The notes under the pieces were generated by a model. That model was given only the letters and a program-made list of their open reading frames with translations, searched no databases and had not been told where the DNA came from. DNA of 64,000 bases from Emcibacter sp. SYSU 3D8. GTDB taxonomy: Bacteria > Pseudomonadota > Alphaproteobacteria > SMXS01. This document shows positions 18,953 through 27,659 of the stretch, one piece after another; position 1 is the first letter of the stretch; each line of letters opens with the position of its first letter. A program made the translations under genes and the position numbers. Location: positions 806,001-870,000 of the forward strand of contig NZ_JBBYXK010000001.1 of assembly GCF_039655875.1 (NCBI RefSeq). The letters run 5' to 3'.

Positions 18953-19351
18953 AAACCGCCCTCGTTTGCCTGTTTGACGCTGAATTTCTTATACATGACG
19001 GCGCGCGCGCCGCGAACAGAGTTGGCGGACAGGACACACAGCTCCGGGGCTCGCGCCACCAAGCACACTTTAGAGTTGTGTTTTCGCTTGCGCGGCCCGC
19101 GCGTTTGTCCGCTAATTACCCATGAGGACGACAACACCAGACTGCCCAGTTCCTGAGGGTCTGCACTTGATCGGGGCGGCTGGCATGCCGGGCGGCGACG
19201 TCAGAGGCTGACACATGACGATGAGCACCTTGGCCGAAAGGCCGATGGAGGGGGACCGGTCGCATCCGTGCCTTGCCCACAGGGGCAAGGCCATACGGCC
19301 GAACACGGGCGCGGCGACAGTCTGCGCCAGCGCAACCGTGCAGGCCCGCTG
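18953..19351. other. Intergenic region between acyl-CoA ligase and luxR
   Basis: About 400 bases between divergent genes. I found no reading frame with a convincing protein, no RNA gene and no 18-20 bp lux-box-like dyad. It presumably holds both promoters. Confidence 0.5.
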
Positions 19352-20071
19352 ATGCTCGTCGACGAGTTCTTCCAGACCACGGCCCAGGCCACGACGCAGG
19401 TCGACCTGATAGAGGGTTTTCGCGCGACCATGCTGTCACTGGGTTTCGACCGTGTGCACTATTTCGGCTACCCGAACGCCATGACGCGCGGCCCCTCGAC
19501 CGAGGTGACCCTGTTCACGATGATCCCGCCCGAATGGTTCGAACACTATGACGCCGAGCAGTACGAGAAAATCGACCCCCTGAGCGAGCATGTGATCCAG
19601 AGCCACGTCCCGTTTGAATGGGACAAGGTCATCGGCACGATGGAATTGACCCGACGGCAAAAGCGGCTGATCAAGGAAATCCGGGAGGCGTCGCTGCACG
19701 ATGGCGTCACGGTGCCCATCCATGGCCCGTTTGGCCAGGTAAACGGCGTCAGCTACATGCGCAGCAGCGCGCAGGGCGTCACCGCCAGGGATCTGCATAT
19801 CGGCCGGGTTCTGGCGGTTCAGTTCCATCAGGCCTACACGGCCCTTGATGAGACTGCCGGTGCGGATGCCGGATCGCCGCTGACGAAACGCGAACGCGAC
19901 GTTCTCCTGCGCCTGGTGGAAGGGCTGAACAACGCGGTGGCGGGCGAGCGGCTCGGCATATCCGAGCACAGCGTCAAGTTCCACCTGCAGAATGTCTGCA
20001 AGAAGCTGGGCGTCAATTCGCGGGTCGCCGCCGTGGTCAAGGCGATCCGCCTGGGCCTGATCGTCCCCTGA
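19352..20071 (+). CDS. LuxR-family quorum-sensing regulator (solo)
   Basis: About 239 residues. The autoinducer-binding domain (about 10-150) keeps the conserved pocket positions: PPEWFEHYDAEQYEKIDPL (Trp, Tyr, Asp-Pro), FEWDKV (Trp) and a Gly in GPFGQVNGVS. The C-terminal LuxR helix-turn-helix reads LTKRERDVLLRLVEGLNNA and ISEHSVKFHLQNVCKKLGV. It should bind acyl-homoserine lactones or related signals and then DNA. No luxI synthase lies in the window, so it is an orphan here. The start is the Met of MLVDEFFQ; an upstream extension in the same frame is Arg/Gly-rich and unlike the family. Confidence 0.9.
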   Translation: MLVDEFFQTTAQATTQVDLIEGFRATMLSLGFDRVHYFGYPNAMTRGPSTEVTLFTMIPPEWFEHYDAEQYEKIDPLSEHVIQSHVPFEWDKVIGTMELTRRQKRLIKEIREASLHDGVTVPIHGPFGQVNGVSYMRSSAQGVTARDLHIGRVLAVQFHQAYTALDETAGADAGSPLTKRERDVLLRLVEGLNNAVAGERLGISEHSVKFHLQNVCKKLGVNSRVAAVVKAIRLGLIVP

Positions 20072-20081
20072 AGCCGCAATG

Positions 20082-20127
20082 GGCGCGGCGGCCGAAACCT
20101 ACTGGATTGGCTAGGTTTCCCCGCGCC
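20082..20127 (+). terminator. Two-part hairpin after luxR
   Basis: GGCGCGG (20082-20088) pairs with CCGCGCC (20121-20127) and AAACCTA (20095-20101) pairs with TAGGTTT (20112-20118), with internal unpaired bases between. It begins ten bases after the luxR stop. There is no T-run, so terminator function is inferred. Confidence 0.55.
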
Positions 20128-20197
20128 GCGGAATTGTGTCCAATGGCAGCCTATGACCTGATCCGGCCGCAGGGGCCGGCCCCATGGAGACCGCCCA

Positions 20198-20407
20198 GTG
20201 AGACAACCCGGCCACAGCAATGGCACCCGCTCGGACCGCCAGTACCCGCCGGCATGCGAAACCCCGGAAGAGGCGGCCGACGCCATCCTGGGCGGACTGG
20301 AATACCTGGTGCGTGAGGCCCATGCCGCCGGCCTGCAGGATCTGGCCCAGGCATTGACGGGCGTGATGCTGAGCCCGTCACACTGGCCGCTTTCCGCCCG
20401 CAGCTGA
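20198..20407 (+). CDS. Small hypothetical protein, 69 residues
   Basis: A GTG start at 20198 is preceded by GGAGA at good spacing. The product has a hydrophilic N terminus and a helical middle, EEAADAILGGLEYLVREAHAAGLQDLAQALTGVM, whose pattern resembles small conserved alphaproteobacterial proteins. No domain is recognised. It ends four bases before the convergent corA stop. Short length and lack of a family make it uncertain. Confidence 0.45.
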   Translation: MRQPGHSNGTRSDRQYPPACETPEEAADAILGGLEYLVREAHAAGLQDLAQALTGVMLSPSHWPLSARS

Positions 20408-20410
20408 CCT

Positions 20411-21544
20411 CTATTCCGCTTTCCGCGGTGCGCGTTCGCCCAGCCATCCCTTGCGCCTGAAGTACACCAGCAAACCGCCGGCGATTGTCGCCATGAAGGC
20501 GAGTGCGGCCGGATAGGCCCACGGCTCCTTCAATTCGGGCATGTTCTCGAAGTTCATGCCCCAGATGCCCGCGAAAAAGCTGAGCGGAATGAAGATGGTC
20601 GCGATGATCGTCAGCACTTTCATGATCTCGTTCATGCGCGCGCTCATGCTCGACAGGTAGACGTCCAGCAGGCCCGAGGCAATTTCGCGGTAGGTCTCGA
20701 CGATATCCATCAGCTGGATGGCGTGGTCGTAGCAATCGCGCAGATAGATCCGGGTGCTGTCGCAGAACAGGTGATGTTCGTCGCGGATCAGCGCATTGAC
20801 CAACTCCCGAGTCGGCCACACCGCCCGGCGGATTTCCAGCAGGTCGCGCTTGATCGCGTGCAGACGCTCCACATGCGACGGCTCCGGCTGGGAGACCACA
20901 AGGTCTTCCAGGTTCTCGATCAACTCGCCGTAGTTCTCGAGCAGCGGGAAGAAATTGTCGATAACCGCATCAATCAGCGCATGCGCCAGCCTGTCCGGCC
21001 CCTCCGAGCGGAGCTGGCCGCCGACACGCTTCAGCCGCGCGCGGGTGGCATCGAAGCAATCGCCAGGCCGTTCCTGGAAGGTGATCAGATAGTCGTCGCC
21101 CACAATGATCGCCATCTGCTCGGTCAGGCCCGCATCCGAATGGTCCAGCATCTTCATCACGATGAAGACGTAATGGTCGAAGGTCTCGACCTTGGGCCGC
21201 TGGTGGGTGTTGGTGATATCCTCGAGGGTCAGCTTGTGGATACCGAAGGCTGCGCCGACTTCCTCTATGGTCCTGGTATCCCTCAGGCCGGTAACGTCGA
21301 TCCACAGGACGTCGCTGGCATTGCGCAGAGTCGCCAGTTGGGACGGCGCCACACCATCATGTTCGTGGAGCGCCGCGGCATCGTAGGACACGGTGCGGAC
21401 ACTGGTCGGGGCCGCTTCCTGGTCGGCCGCGATGGTGCCTGCCGGCATGTCGACGGACTTCTTGTGGTGGCGGATAAGACTCAGCAGGTCGTGGCGCTTG
21501 TGACGGCGCTTGTGGCGCGCCGGCATGCTGGACGCGCCGGCCAT
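20411..21544 (-). CDS. CorA-family divalent cation transporter
   Basis: About 377 residues. A long soluble cytoplasmic N-terminal domain (1-310) with helical coiled segments leads to two C-terminal membrane helices. The signature GMN at GIWGMNFENMPEL sits at the end of TM1, and TM2 runs AYPAALAFMATIAGGLLVYF. CorA/ZntB proteins form pentamers that pass Mg2+, Co2+ or Zn2+. The start at MAGASSM has GAGGGG upstream; the preceding in-frame residues are not conserved. The N-terminal 20 residues are rich in His, Arg and Lys. It is monocistronic. Confidence 0.92.
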   Translation of the reverse strand: MAGASSMPARHKRRHKRHDLLSLIRHHKKSVDMPAGTIAADQEAAPTSVRTVSYDAAALHEHDGVAPSQLATLRNASDVLWIDVTGLRDTRTIEEVGAAFGIHKLTLEDITNTHQRPKVETFDHYVFIVMKMLDHSDAGLTEQMAIIVGDDYLITFQERPGDCFDATRARLKRVGGQLRSEGPDRLAHALIDAVIDNFFPLLENYGELIENLEDLVVSQPEPSHVERLHAIKRDLLEIRRAVWPTRELVNALIRDEHHLFCDSTRIYLRDCYDHAIQLMDIVETYREIASGLLDVYLSSMSARMNEIMKVLTIIATIFIPLSFFAGIWGMNFENMPELKEPWAYPAALAFMATIAGGLLVYFRRKGWLGERAPRKAE

Positions 21545-21729
21545 GGCATTCCCCTCAGGTTTCACGTCGCCGTTCCTCCGATGGTGCCCCATGGATGTAG
21601 CACGCCGCCGAAACGTTGGAAACGCCGGGCCGCTGCCTGACAAGTTACCGCCCGGATCGGAGGGCTGGCCAAGCCGGGCACGCCCCCTTAAGCTGCCGCC
21701 GCATACATATCTTCGGGGAGAGAATAGGA

Positions 21730-22746
21730 ATGCAGTACCGCCGCCTGGGCAAGAGCCCTATCACCGTGTCCGACATCTGCATGGGCACCATGACATTCGG
21801 CAATCAGGCCGACGAGAAGACATCCTTCAGGATCCTCGACATGTCGCTGGATGCCGGCATCAACTTCTTCGATACGGCCGAGAATTATCCGGTGCCGCCG
21901 GATCCGAAATATGCCGGGCGCACCGAGGAGTTCTTCGGACGGTGGATGAAAACCAAGGACCGGGACGCCATCATCCTGGCCACCAAGGTCTGCGGCCCGA
22001 GCCACGGCTGGATCAAGGGCGCCCTGCGCGCCGGCATGACCGCGCTCGACCGCCACAATATCACCCGCGCGCTCGAGGCCAGCCTGAAGCGGCTGGGCAC
22101 CGATTACGTCGATCTCTACCAGACCCACTGGCCGGATCATGGCACACCCTATGACGAGACCATGGAAGTGCTCGACGACCTGATCCGTGCCGGCAAGATT
22201 CGCATTGTCGGCTGTTCCAACGAGACCACCTGGGGCCTGATGAAGTCCATCGCCGCCTCCGAGCGCGGCGGTTACGCGCGGCACCAGACCATCCAGAACA
22301 ATTTCAGCCTGAACAACCGCCGGTTCGAGGACGAACTCGCGGCGGCCTGCAGGAACGAAGGCGTCAGCCTGATCCCGTATTCACCGCTGGGCGGCGGCGT
22401 GCTTTCGGGCAAGTACAACAACGGCGCCCGCCCGGAAGGCGCGCGGTTTACCAATTATCTCGGCATGGGCGGCCGTCAGGCGACCATGGCGAGGCGCTTC
22501 GTCAACGACAAGAGCGTGGATGCCACCGCCCGCTACATGAATATCGCCGCCGAGGCAGGCATGTCGCCGGTGACCATGGCAGTGGCGTGGAGCAAGCAGC
22601 ACGACTTCGTCGCGTCGACCATCGTCGGGGCGACGACCGTCGAACAGGTGCCCGACATTCTTGCCGCCGCGGACCTGACCTTGAGCAAGGATGTCATGGA
22701 TGCCATCGACAAGGTGTCGAAGGAAATCCTCTATCCGATGGGATAA
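21730..22746 (+). CDS. Aldo/keto reductase, Tas-like
   Basis: 338 residues, TIM-barrel NADPH-dependent oxidoreductase. The start MQYRRLGKSPITVSDICMGTMTFG is family-typical. Catalytic tetrad positions are visible: Asp in FFDTAENY with Tyr in the same block, Lys in ILATKVCGPS and His in LYQTHWPD. The ENYPVPP loop and late ASTIVGATTVEQV are shared with E. coli Tas. The substrate is unknown. GGGGAGAG and AGGA lie upstream of the ATG. The gene stands alone, divergent from corA and ending at strong hairpins. Confidence 0.92.
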   Translation: MQYRRLGKSPITVSDICMGTMTFGNQADEKTSFRILDMSLDAGINFFDTAENYPVPPDPKYAGRTEEFFGRWMKTKDRDAIILATKVCGPSHGWIKGALRAGMTALDRHNITRALEASLKRLGTDYVDLYQTHWPDHGTPYDETMEVLDDLIRAGKIRIVGCSNETTWGLMKSIAASERGGYARHQTIQNNFSLNNRRFEDELAAACRNEGVSLIPYSPLGGGVLSGKYNNGARPEGARFTNYLGMGGRQATMARRFVNDKSVDATARYMNIAAEAGMSPVTMAVAWSKQHDFVASTIVGATTVEQVPDILAAADLTLSKDVMDAIDKVSKEILYPMG

Positions 22747-22790
22747 GGCCGCCCTGGCGGCCGGCCAGGGGCAAGCCGCTTGCCGGCCGG
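22747..22790. terminator. GC-rich hairpins after aldo/keto reductase
   Basis: GGCCGCC and GGCGGCC flank two bases right after the stop (22747-22762). A second dyad, GGCAAG with CTTGCC inside a CCGG/CCGG pair, follows. Placement between convergent genes supports bidirectional termination; no T-run is present. Confidence 0.55.
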
Positions 22791-22793
22791 ATC

Positions 22794-22830
22794 TTCACGC
22801 ATGAGGCAGCGCATCAGCCTCATGTGTGAA
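22794..22830. terminator. 14-bp stem overlapping the usp stop
   Basis: TTCACGCATGAGGC (22794-22807) pairs with GCCTCATGTGTGAA (22817-22830) with a single G-T wobble and a nine-base loop. It covers the last codons and stop of the universal stress protein on the minus strand. Confidence 0.6.
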
Positions 22831-23677
22831 GCATGAAGACCGGTATGTCGGCATGCTGCAGCATGAATTGCGTGACACCGCCAAACATGCGCTGCCTCAG
22901 GCGGCTGGTGCTGTAGGCGCCCATGACGAGAAGGTCGGACTTGCTGCTCCGATATCCGTCGAGGATCGATTGCGCATCATGTGCTTTCCGTACGGTGACG
23001 CGCTTGCTGTCGATTCCCCAGAATCGGAGATAATTGGCAAGCTGCGATGATTTGGGGCCCGGCTTCGTCTCTCGGCCCGAGGTGATGATGCTGACCTGTT
23101 CGGCAAGCTGCAGGAGCGGCAGCGCCGCCGTGACCGCCCGCGCCGCCTCGGGACTCTGGTTCCAGGCAATGGCGATACGCTTTCCGGTCACACTGGGACG
23201 CGAGTGCGGCAGCACCAGAACGGGCTTCGAGGAATTCAGCAGCGCCGCCATCAAGACCACGCGGGCCACCGTGCCGCCGCCTTGTGCCGGCCTGGAAACA
23301 ACGACCAGATCGGAGACCGGCCCCTCGATGGCAAGGATTCTGTCCGGCGACCCTGCCTTCTCCATCCAGACGGCGCCGGCCTCCCGGCGAGGCTTGGCGA
23401 TCATCGAAAACCCGTTGTCTTCAGCCATCCTGGCATACAGCACCTTGGCCTCGGCCGAGCCCGGTGAAGCCTTTTTGCCCGACCAAACGGCTTCCCAGGC
23501 CACGTCGTATTCCGCATAGGCATCCAGTCCGGCCGGCAGTGCGACCTCCGAGTATGCATGCGGCCTGATATGGCAGCCGACCACATTCGAGCCAAGCTGC
23601 CGCGCCAGGGAAAAAGCGGTGTTCAGAGCGTGGACGCACTCCGGCCGATCAGCCACCGGCACGAGGATCACACGCAT
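22820..23677 (-). CDS. Universal stress protein with two UspA domains
   Basis: 285 residues. The first UspA domain starts with VILVPVADRPECV and the second with KRIAIAWNQSPEAARAV near residue 165. The protein ends in LLVMGAYSTSRLRQRMFGGVTQ, the usual nucleotide-binding end of UspA folds. Such proteins act in stress survival by binding ATP or partner proteins; targets are unknown. GGAG precedes the ATG. The neighbouring ion-exchanger gene is downstream on the same strand, 98 bases away. Confidence 0.9.
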   Translation of the reverse strand: MRVILVPVADRPECVHALNTAFSLARQLGSNVVGCHIRPHAYSEVALPAGLDAYAEYDVAWEAVWSGKKASPGSAEAKVLYARMAEDNGFSMIAKPRREAGAVWMEKAGSPDRILAIEGPVSDLVVVSRPAQGGGTVARVVLMAALLNSSKPVLVLPHSRPSVTGKRIAIAWNQSPEAARAVTAALPLLQLAEQVSIITSGRETKPGPKSSQLANYLRFWGIDSKRVTVRKAHDAQSILDGYRSSKSDLLVMGAYSTSRLRQRMFGGVTQFMLQHADIPVFMLHT

Positions 23678-23788
23678 CTCACCAACTCCATCAAACTCTC
23701 CCGACTGTGGCCCATCATGGAATGGGCATGCTAAAGCCAGTGCGCCGTTTGGCCAACACGTTCCGGCGCCAGGTCCCCGGCAGACGCG

Positions 23789-24721
23789 TCACATTGCCGC
23801 CGTCGTCACGACAAAGGCCAGGTACAGGGCGAGCAGGATGGCGCCGCGGTACCGCGCGATTTCGCCACCGCGCGGCTGCATCATCAGCACCGCAACCACG
23901 CCGAAGACCAGCGCAAGTCCAACCTCTGGCTGGGGCGCATGGATGGCCTGGATGGCGGATGCGATCCCGATTACCGCCAGCCCGTTGAACAGGCAGCTTC
24001 CGAGAAGAATTCCCAGGCTCAGATCGTGCTGGCCGCGCAGGCGCGAGAGCAGCGTCGTGACCAGTTCAGGCATGGATGTCCCGATCGCGACGATGGTCGC
24101 ACCGATCACATAGTCCTGCACCCCGAGGCCGGCGGCGATGTCCGATGCGCCGTCGACGAAAAGTATGCCAGCGAGGATCAGGCACGCCAATCCGGCAATG
24201 CCGCCGAGCAATGCCAGTACCAGACTGATTTCGGACTGAGGCGCGTGTTCGGTGGTGCGCCGCGACGCGATGCCCTGGCGAAAGACCATCGCGAGCCATG
24301 ACGCGAACAGAGCAAGCAATATCCCGCCATCGAGTCTCGATACTGTCCCGTCGAGGCACAACACCAGGGTGACGAGAGGCGTGGCTACAGCCAGCAAGTA
24401 ATCGCGCCGGAGCCCTTCAAGGCTCGCCGGCATTGCGCCAAAGGCGAGCGACAGGCCCAGGATCAGGGCAATATTGACGACATTGCTGCCCAGAGCGTCG
24501 CCCAGGCCGATTTCCGGTTTGCCGGACAGCGCCGCCATGGTCGACAGCGTCAGTTCGGGACTCGATGTCGCGAATGCAGCCAGGGTGGTCGCCACGAGAA
24601 ACCGGGGCAGACGGGACCAGGTGGCCAGGCCGAGCATGCCTTTGAGAAAGAGATCGCCGCCCAGCGCCGCAACGGGAATGGCGGCCAGGGTCATCAATAT
24701 GGCGGTGGAGGCAACAGTCAC
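23789..24721 (-). CDS. CaCA-family Na+/Ca2+ exchanger (YrbG-like)
   Basis: 310 residues, about ten membrane helices. Two alpha repeats are clear: FATSSPELTLSTMAALSG with ALGSNVVNIALILG, and GTSMPELVTTLLSRLRG with LGSCLFNGLAVIG; the Glu in each SPEL/MPEL binds the cation in the family. It exchanges Ca2+ or similar ions for Na+ or H+ at the inner membrane. The first codon is GTG with AGGCAGGAA immediately upstream. Confidence 0.92.
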   Translation of the reverse strand: MTVASTAILMTLAAIPVAALGGDLFLKGMLGLATWSRLPRFLVATTLAAFATSSPELTLSTMAALSGKPEIGLGDALGSNVVNIALILGLSLAFGAMPASLEGLRRDYLLAVATPLVTLVLCLDGTVSRLDGGILLALFASWLAMVFRQGIASRRTTEHAPQSEISLVLALLGGIAGLACLILAGILFVDGASDIAAGLGVQDYVIGATIVAIGTSMPELVTTLLSRLRGQHDLSLGILLGSCLFNGLAVIGIASAIQAIHAPQPEVGLALVFGVVAVLMMQPRGGEIARYRGAILLALYLAFVVTTAAM

Positions 24722-24842
24722 TTCCTGCCTTTGCGTGATATCCGCCCATCGGCATAGGGCGCCTAGTAAAGGCTACGGCCTTCCGCGATGGCTGCCCTCA
24801 TATTCCCCGGCTTCGGCAAGGAAGTCGATGGCATGGCGGCCT

Positions 24843-26087
24843 TCAGCGCATGAACAGGTCCAGCACCAGGAGCAGTGCACTCGATATCAGCCCCGCTACC
24901 GGCACCCAGGGTTTGCAGATGAACGCGCCGGGCGGCGGCGCCGCCTCCTGCCGCTTGATCCGGATGAGCGCCAGATTGACGATCACGAATATCACCAGCG
25001 TCAGCCGCGCCGTCCAGTCCGCGAGACCTTCAATGGGCACGACGAGAGCAAACAGCAGGATCGCACCCACGCCGATCGCCGTCGCCAGCAGCGGAGTTCC
25101 CGTCACCGGGCTCAGCCCCTTGAGCACGGGCGGGAGATGCCCGCGGTCCGCAAGACCATAGATCACCCGTGCGATCATGATCATGTGGACGATGATGCCG
25201 TTCAACGTCGCGACCACGGCGATCAGGCTCATGCTGGCCAGCGGCATCCCGGTCAGGCGCTCGAATACCAGCGCAAGCGGCGCGGAGGAAGTAGCCAGTT
25301 CCTCCGGCGGCACAGCGATCAGGGACACCCAGACGACCGCTGCATAAATGAACGCCGTTATGCCGAGCGTGAGAAACAGTGCGCGCGGCAGCGTACGCCG
25401 CGGATCCTTGATTTCCTCGGCGATGTTCACGAGATGCTCGAAGCCGATGAACGCGAAGACCGCGATCAGGCTGGTGCCCGATATGCCGATCCAGACCGAA
25501 AGTTCGGTGGATGCCGGCCACATCTCCGGCAGGCGGGTCAACGCCGCCGGCGCAACGCTGAACCCGGCGCCGATGATAAGCATCAGCCCGCCTACTTCGA
25601 TCAGCGTCATCACCCCGGCGAAGGTCACCGACTGGATCGTCGCGAGGCAGGCGATCACGCCCATGAAGAGAACCACGCCCGCGACGATCACCGGCTCGGA
25701 TAACGGCACGAACACGGCGATGTAGCCAGCGCTGCCGACGCTGATGGTCGCTGCGGATATGACGGCTGTGAACACAACCAGCAGCCCGACGGCAAGGCTC
25801 AGCCAGTTGCGCCGATAGGCCGCCTGCACATAGGCGGCCTCGCTGGCGCTTACCGGCATGCGGGTGCCCAGTTCGGCAAAGCTGGCGGCGCTCAGCGCAA
25901 TGACGGAAGCGGCGCCGACAAAGGCCAGCGGCGCGTGCATGCCGCTGCGTCCTGCGGCCACCCCCACAAGGACATAGATGCCCGCACCGATCGTTACACC
26001 CAGCCCGTAGAGCACCGCATGGGTCAGCGACAGGGTTCGGGTCAGGCCTCGCGGCGCCTCCGCCGGCAGCGCGGCCTTATCCGACAT
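24843..26087 (-). CDS. APC-superfamily amino acid permease
   Basis: 414 residues, about 12 membrane helices. TM1 reads VLYGLGVTIGAGIYVLVG, the APC motif GxGIG that binds the substrate carboxylate, and FIGFEHLVNIAEEIKDPRRTLPRAL is the conserved helix 6 to loop region. The substrate is probably an amino acid but cannot be specified. It is followed on the same strand by the CaCA exchanger. The upstream symporter ends 69 bases before its start, so it may share a transcript with it. Confidence 0.9.
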   Translation of the reverse strand: MSDKAALPAEAPRGLTRTLSLTHAVLYGLGVTIGAGIYVLVGVAAGRSGMHAPLAFVGAASVIALSAASFAELGTRMPVSASEAAYVQAAYRRNWLSLAVGLLVVFTAVISAATISVGSAGYIAVFVPLSEPVIVAGVVLFMGVIACLATIQSVTFAGVMTLIEVGGLMLIIGAGFSVAPAALTRLPEMWPASTELSVWIGISGTSLIAVFAFIGFEHLVNIAEEIKDPRRTLPRALFLTLGITAFIYAAVVWVSLIAVPPEELATSSAPLALVFERLTGMPLASMSLIAVVATLNGIIVHMIMIARVIYGLADRGHLPPVLKGLSPVTGTPLLATAIGVGAILLFALVVPIEGLADWTARLTLVIFVIVNLALIRIKRQEAAPPPGAFICKPWVPVAGLISSALLLVLDLFMR

Positions 26088-26156
26088 CGCACGACACTTG
26101 CTTCATACTGAAGGACATTAGAGCACCGGCAGACGATGGTAAAAGCGGCCTTTCGC

Positions 26157-27620
26157 TCAACCGCCGCTCCCCTTGCCCTGCTCGAGCGTGACGTTTTCAC
26201 CCGTCTCCGCCTTCTGGCGCACCGCCGCAGCCTCGAGGCCGGCGATTTCCTCCGGGGTGTTTTCACCCCCGACCCAGCGGTTCATCAGCACGCACGCCAC
26301 CAGATCGCCGCTGACATTGATCGCCGTCCTGCTCATGTCGAGGATCCGGTCGACGCCGATGATCAGGGCAATGCCTGCGGGCGGTATCCCGACCGATGTC
26401 AGCACCATGGACAGGATGACGATCCCTACTCCCGGCGTCGCCGGCGAACCGATCGAGGCGCCCACGGCGGTGACGACAATCAGCAGCAAGCCGCTGAAGC
26501 CGATCTCGACGCCGAAGACCTGCGCCAGGAATATGGTTGCCACGCCCTGATAGAGCGCGGTGCCATTCATGTTGAGGGTGGCACCGACAGGAATGACAAA
26601 CTGCGAGACCGACGGCCTCACCCCCAGTCTTTCCTCGGCCGTCCGGATGGACAACGGCATGACCGCGGCCGAACTGGAGGTTGAGAACGCCAGCAGCATC
26701 ACCTCCCGGATGTCGCGCAGGAAACGCAGCGGGTGCATTCGCGCGCCCAGAAACACGATCGCCAGATACATGCAGAGCAGCAGAAACAATCCCAGCAGCA
26801 CGACGCCAACGTAAACTGCCATGCCAGCCAGCGCATCGAGTCCGATTTGCGCCGTGAGTTGGGCAAGCAGGCCGAAAACCGCCAGCGGCGCCAGCATCAT
26901 CGCCCAGCGCACCACGGTCATGCACACTTCCTGCACCGACCCCAGGAGTTCGAGCAGTGGCCTGGACTGCCGCGGCGACATGATGACCAGCGCCGCCCCG
27001 ACGATGGCCGAGAACATCACCACCTGCAGCATGTTGCTCTCGACCATCGAGGTCAGCGGGTTGCTGGGGAGCAGGGTGATGATCTTTTCCGGCAGGGAAT
27101 CGAAGGCCGGGGTACGGGTCCCCGAAGTCTGGGCCGCGGCATCGATATTGAACGATTGGAGCAGCGCATCGCCGGGAACGTAGCGGCCCGGCTCGATCAG
27201 CAGCGCCAGCCAGAGGCCGATGGTGATGGCGACGGCGGTCGTGGCGACGAAATAGACCACCACGATCGAGCCCATCCGGCGCAACTGATCCAGATTCTCG
27301 CTGGCCGAGAGCCCCCGGATGATCGACGCGAACACCAGCGGGATCACGATCATCTGGATAAGCGCCAGGAAAAGCTGGCCTGGAAACGCCAGCCAGTTCG
27401 TGATGCGGGTCGACAGATCGTGATCGACCCACCCGGTGGATGGGCCCAGCGCCATACCCGTCGCCAGCCCGAGCACCATGCCGACGATGACCTGCAGCCA
27501 CAGCCGCCCCTTCACCAAGACGTGCAGGGATTCGCTCAGATATTTCAGGGAATGCGGGTAGAGCACCGCAAAGGCCTGCTCCTGCCGGCTGCGGCGGCGA
27601 TCGTCGTCCGGTTCAGGCAT
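26157..27620 (-). CDS. DAACS glutamate/dicarboxylate:cation symporter
   Basis: 487 residues. Re-entrant loop HP1 with SSSAAVMPLSI, the TM7 motif NMNGTALYQG (NMDGT in most relatives) and HP2 with GSPATPGVGIVIL are GltP/DctA family signatures. It takes up glutamate, aspartate or C4-dicarboxylates with Na+ or H+. A long basic N terminus (about 30 residues) precedes TM1. GGAG stands eleven bases before the ATG. It starts 39 bases after the DUF389 gene on the same strand. Confidence 0.93.
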   Translation of the reverse strand: MPEPDDDRRRSRQEQAFAVLYPHSLKYLSESLHVLVKGRLWLQVIVGMVLGLATGMALGPSTGWVDHDLSTRITNWLAFPGQLFLALIQMIVIPLVFASIIRGLSASENLDQLRRMGSIVVVYFVATTAVAITIGLWLALLIEPGRYVPGDALLQSFNIDAAAQTSGTRTPAFDSLPEKIITLLPSNPLTSMVESNMLQVVMFSAIVGAALVIMSPRQSRPLLELLGSVQEVCMTVVRWAMMLAPLAVFGLLAQLTAQIGLDALAGMAVYVGVVLLGLFLLLCMYLAIVFLGARMHPLRFLRDIREVMLLAFSTSSSAAVMPLSIRTAEERLGVRPSVSQFVIPVGATLNMNGTALYQGVATIFLAQVFGVEIGFSGLLLIVVTAVGASIGSPATPGVGIVILSMVLTSVGIPPAGIALIIGVDRILDMSRTAINVSGDLVACVLMNRWVGGENTPEEIAGLEAAAVRQKAETGENVTLEQGKGSGG

Positions 27621-27659
27621 CGGCGTACTCCATTGGCCGGCTCCAGCCGCAGCCGCGGA

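Noticed and set aside
16991-19156. A 2.1-kb open frame on the plus strand, antisense to the DUF3857 and acyl-CoA ligase genes
   Set aside because: High GC keeps opposite frames open; the antisense product is Arg/His/Gly-rich with no family features, while the minus-strand genes have clear motifs.
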